NCBI RefSeq assembly: GCF_007109225.1
Contig: NZ_VJZK01000003.1
Coordinates: forward strand, 186,001-250,000
DNA from: Flavobacterium sp. GT3R68
GTDB taxonomy: Bacteria; Bacteroidota; Bacteroidia; Flavobacteriales; Flavobacteriaceae
Direction: 5' to 3'
Length of the DNA stretch: 64,000 nucleotides
The translations under genes were made by a program, and so were the position numbers. Position 1 is the stretch's first letter; the number at the start of each line of letters is the position of its first letter. The notes beneath the pieces are model-generated. The model was not told the DNA's origin and did no database searches. It was given only the letters and a program-made list of their open reading frames with translations. This document shows positions 63,583 through 64,000 of this stretch, piece after piece.

Positions 63583-63667
63583 ATATACTGACGGTGTCAA
63601 TCTCCAAAAAACGATTATCTGTGATTGGTTATTGCGTTGACTTCTAATCTATCTAAACATTAAGTAT

Positions 63668-63697
63668 AAAAAAAACTACCCCGAAGAGTAGTTCTTT
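63668..63697 (-). terminator. Terminator for the CAP-domain gene
   Basis: On the minus strand GAACTAC and GTAGTT(T) pair around CTCTTCGGG-type loop sequence and are followed by a T-run, 30 bp after the CAP stop. Confidence 0.7.
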
Positions 63698-63726
63698 TAA
63701 CAAACAAAACAATATAAACTTCATCT

Positions 63727-64000
63727 TTATTTCTTCATAAATATATTGGTGTAGTACTTCTTCCCGGTTGTTGGGCTGGTTGTAACTGAAATCCCGAAAT
63801 GAGTAGAATTCCCCTCTATATTTGCTTTATGTCCAGGGCTGTTTAACCAGGCGCTTAAAGCGGATTGTGGTGTCATAAAATTATAAGCCACATTTTCATT
63901 TACAGTAACTGCTCCAAGTACATGGATAATATTGTCGGAACGCTCCTGAAAATAGGCATGGTCAACCACATTGTTTTCAATCATGTATTCATTGTGCTCT
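63727..64000 (-). CDS. CAP-domain (SCP/PR1-like) protein, C-terminal part
   Basis: The last about 90 residues of a CAP-superfamily protein. The frame is open to the window edge (upstream codons read EHNEY before MIENN), so the start lies beyond position 64000. NVVDHAYFQER, the GAVTVNENVAYN strand and SAWLNSPGHKANIEG with the conserved His (HKANI) are diagnostic, and it ends FGISVTTSPTTGKKYYTNIFMKK. Such bacterial proteins are secreted and of unclear role. Partial gene. Confidence 0.9.
   Translation of the reverse strand, partial: EHNEYMIENNVVDHAYFQERSDNIIHVLGAVTVNENVAYNFMTPQSALSAWLNSPGHKANIEGNSTHFGISVTTSPTTGKKYYTNIFMKK

Overview
The window looks like chromosome from a member of the Bacteroidota, most likely Flavobacterium or a close relative. 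The evidence is low G+C, promoters of the TAnnTTTG (-7) type, A-rich start regions without Shine-Dalgarno sequences, type IX secretion (T9SS) sorting domains of both type A and type B, a PorP/SprF-OmpA pair, TonB-dependent receptors, and small family signatures such as DUF3822-RsmD. It is core-genome-like: I see no insertion sequence, prophage, CRISPR array, tRNA or rRNA. Most genes are housekeeping or envelope genes.

Layout. 0-8 kb: histidine ammonia-lyase, a TlpA-like thioredoxin, stand-alone NAD(P)H-hydrate dehydratase, GcvT, YebC-like regulator and an MsbA-like ABC exporter. 8-15 kb: cysteine synthase-type enzyme, S9 oligopeptidase, YbaB nucleoid protein, threonine aldolase, release factor 2 (with an intact programmed frameshift) and an outer-membrane protein of unknown role. 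15-27 kb: T9SS-exported RCC1 propeller, phospholipase A, LpxD, the PiT/DUF47 phosphate pair, acyl-CoA carboxylase beta, M1 peptidase, DoxX, MenE, CPBP protease and ArsC. 27-35 kb: TonB receptor, small membrane protein, fumarase, K+ channel, KdsB, RecD-like helicase and a 43-bp tandem-repeat array. 35-45 kb: 1404-aa T9SS-exported LRR protein, DUF3822-RsmD, and an outer-membrane barrel gene divergent from a histidine kinase-response regulator pair. 45-54 kb: DoxX, RNase P RNA, topoisomerase IB, dnaX split by a 10-A slippery run, and a polyphosphate operon (SixA-like phosphatase, Ppk1, Ppx/GppA, TMEM175). 54-64 kb: 2083-aa repeat adhesin with a type-B sorting domain, PorP/SprF, OmpA-PD40 protein and the end of a CAP-domain gene.

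How parts work together. The adhesin, PorP/SprF and OmpA genes form a surface-protein export/attachment cassette. Ppk1 and Ppx make and degrade polyphosphate. LpxD, KdsB, the MsbA-like exporter and PldA all serve the outer membrane. The two-component system carries three perfect 11-bp direct repeats just upstream of its promoter and probably controls itself and the divergent receptor.

Most noteworthy: the dnaX slippery site (A10, in-phase A AAA AAG), the prfB frameshift with a perfect AGGAGG stimulator in a lineage that rarely uses Shine-Dalgarno pairing, the 43-bp palindrome-bearing tandem array upstream of the helicase, a 61-bp dispersed hairpin element in two copies, the 11-bp operator-like repeats, and a response regulator whose conserved switch threonine is isoleucine. 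I did not find a clearly new multigene system.
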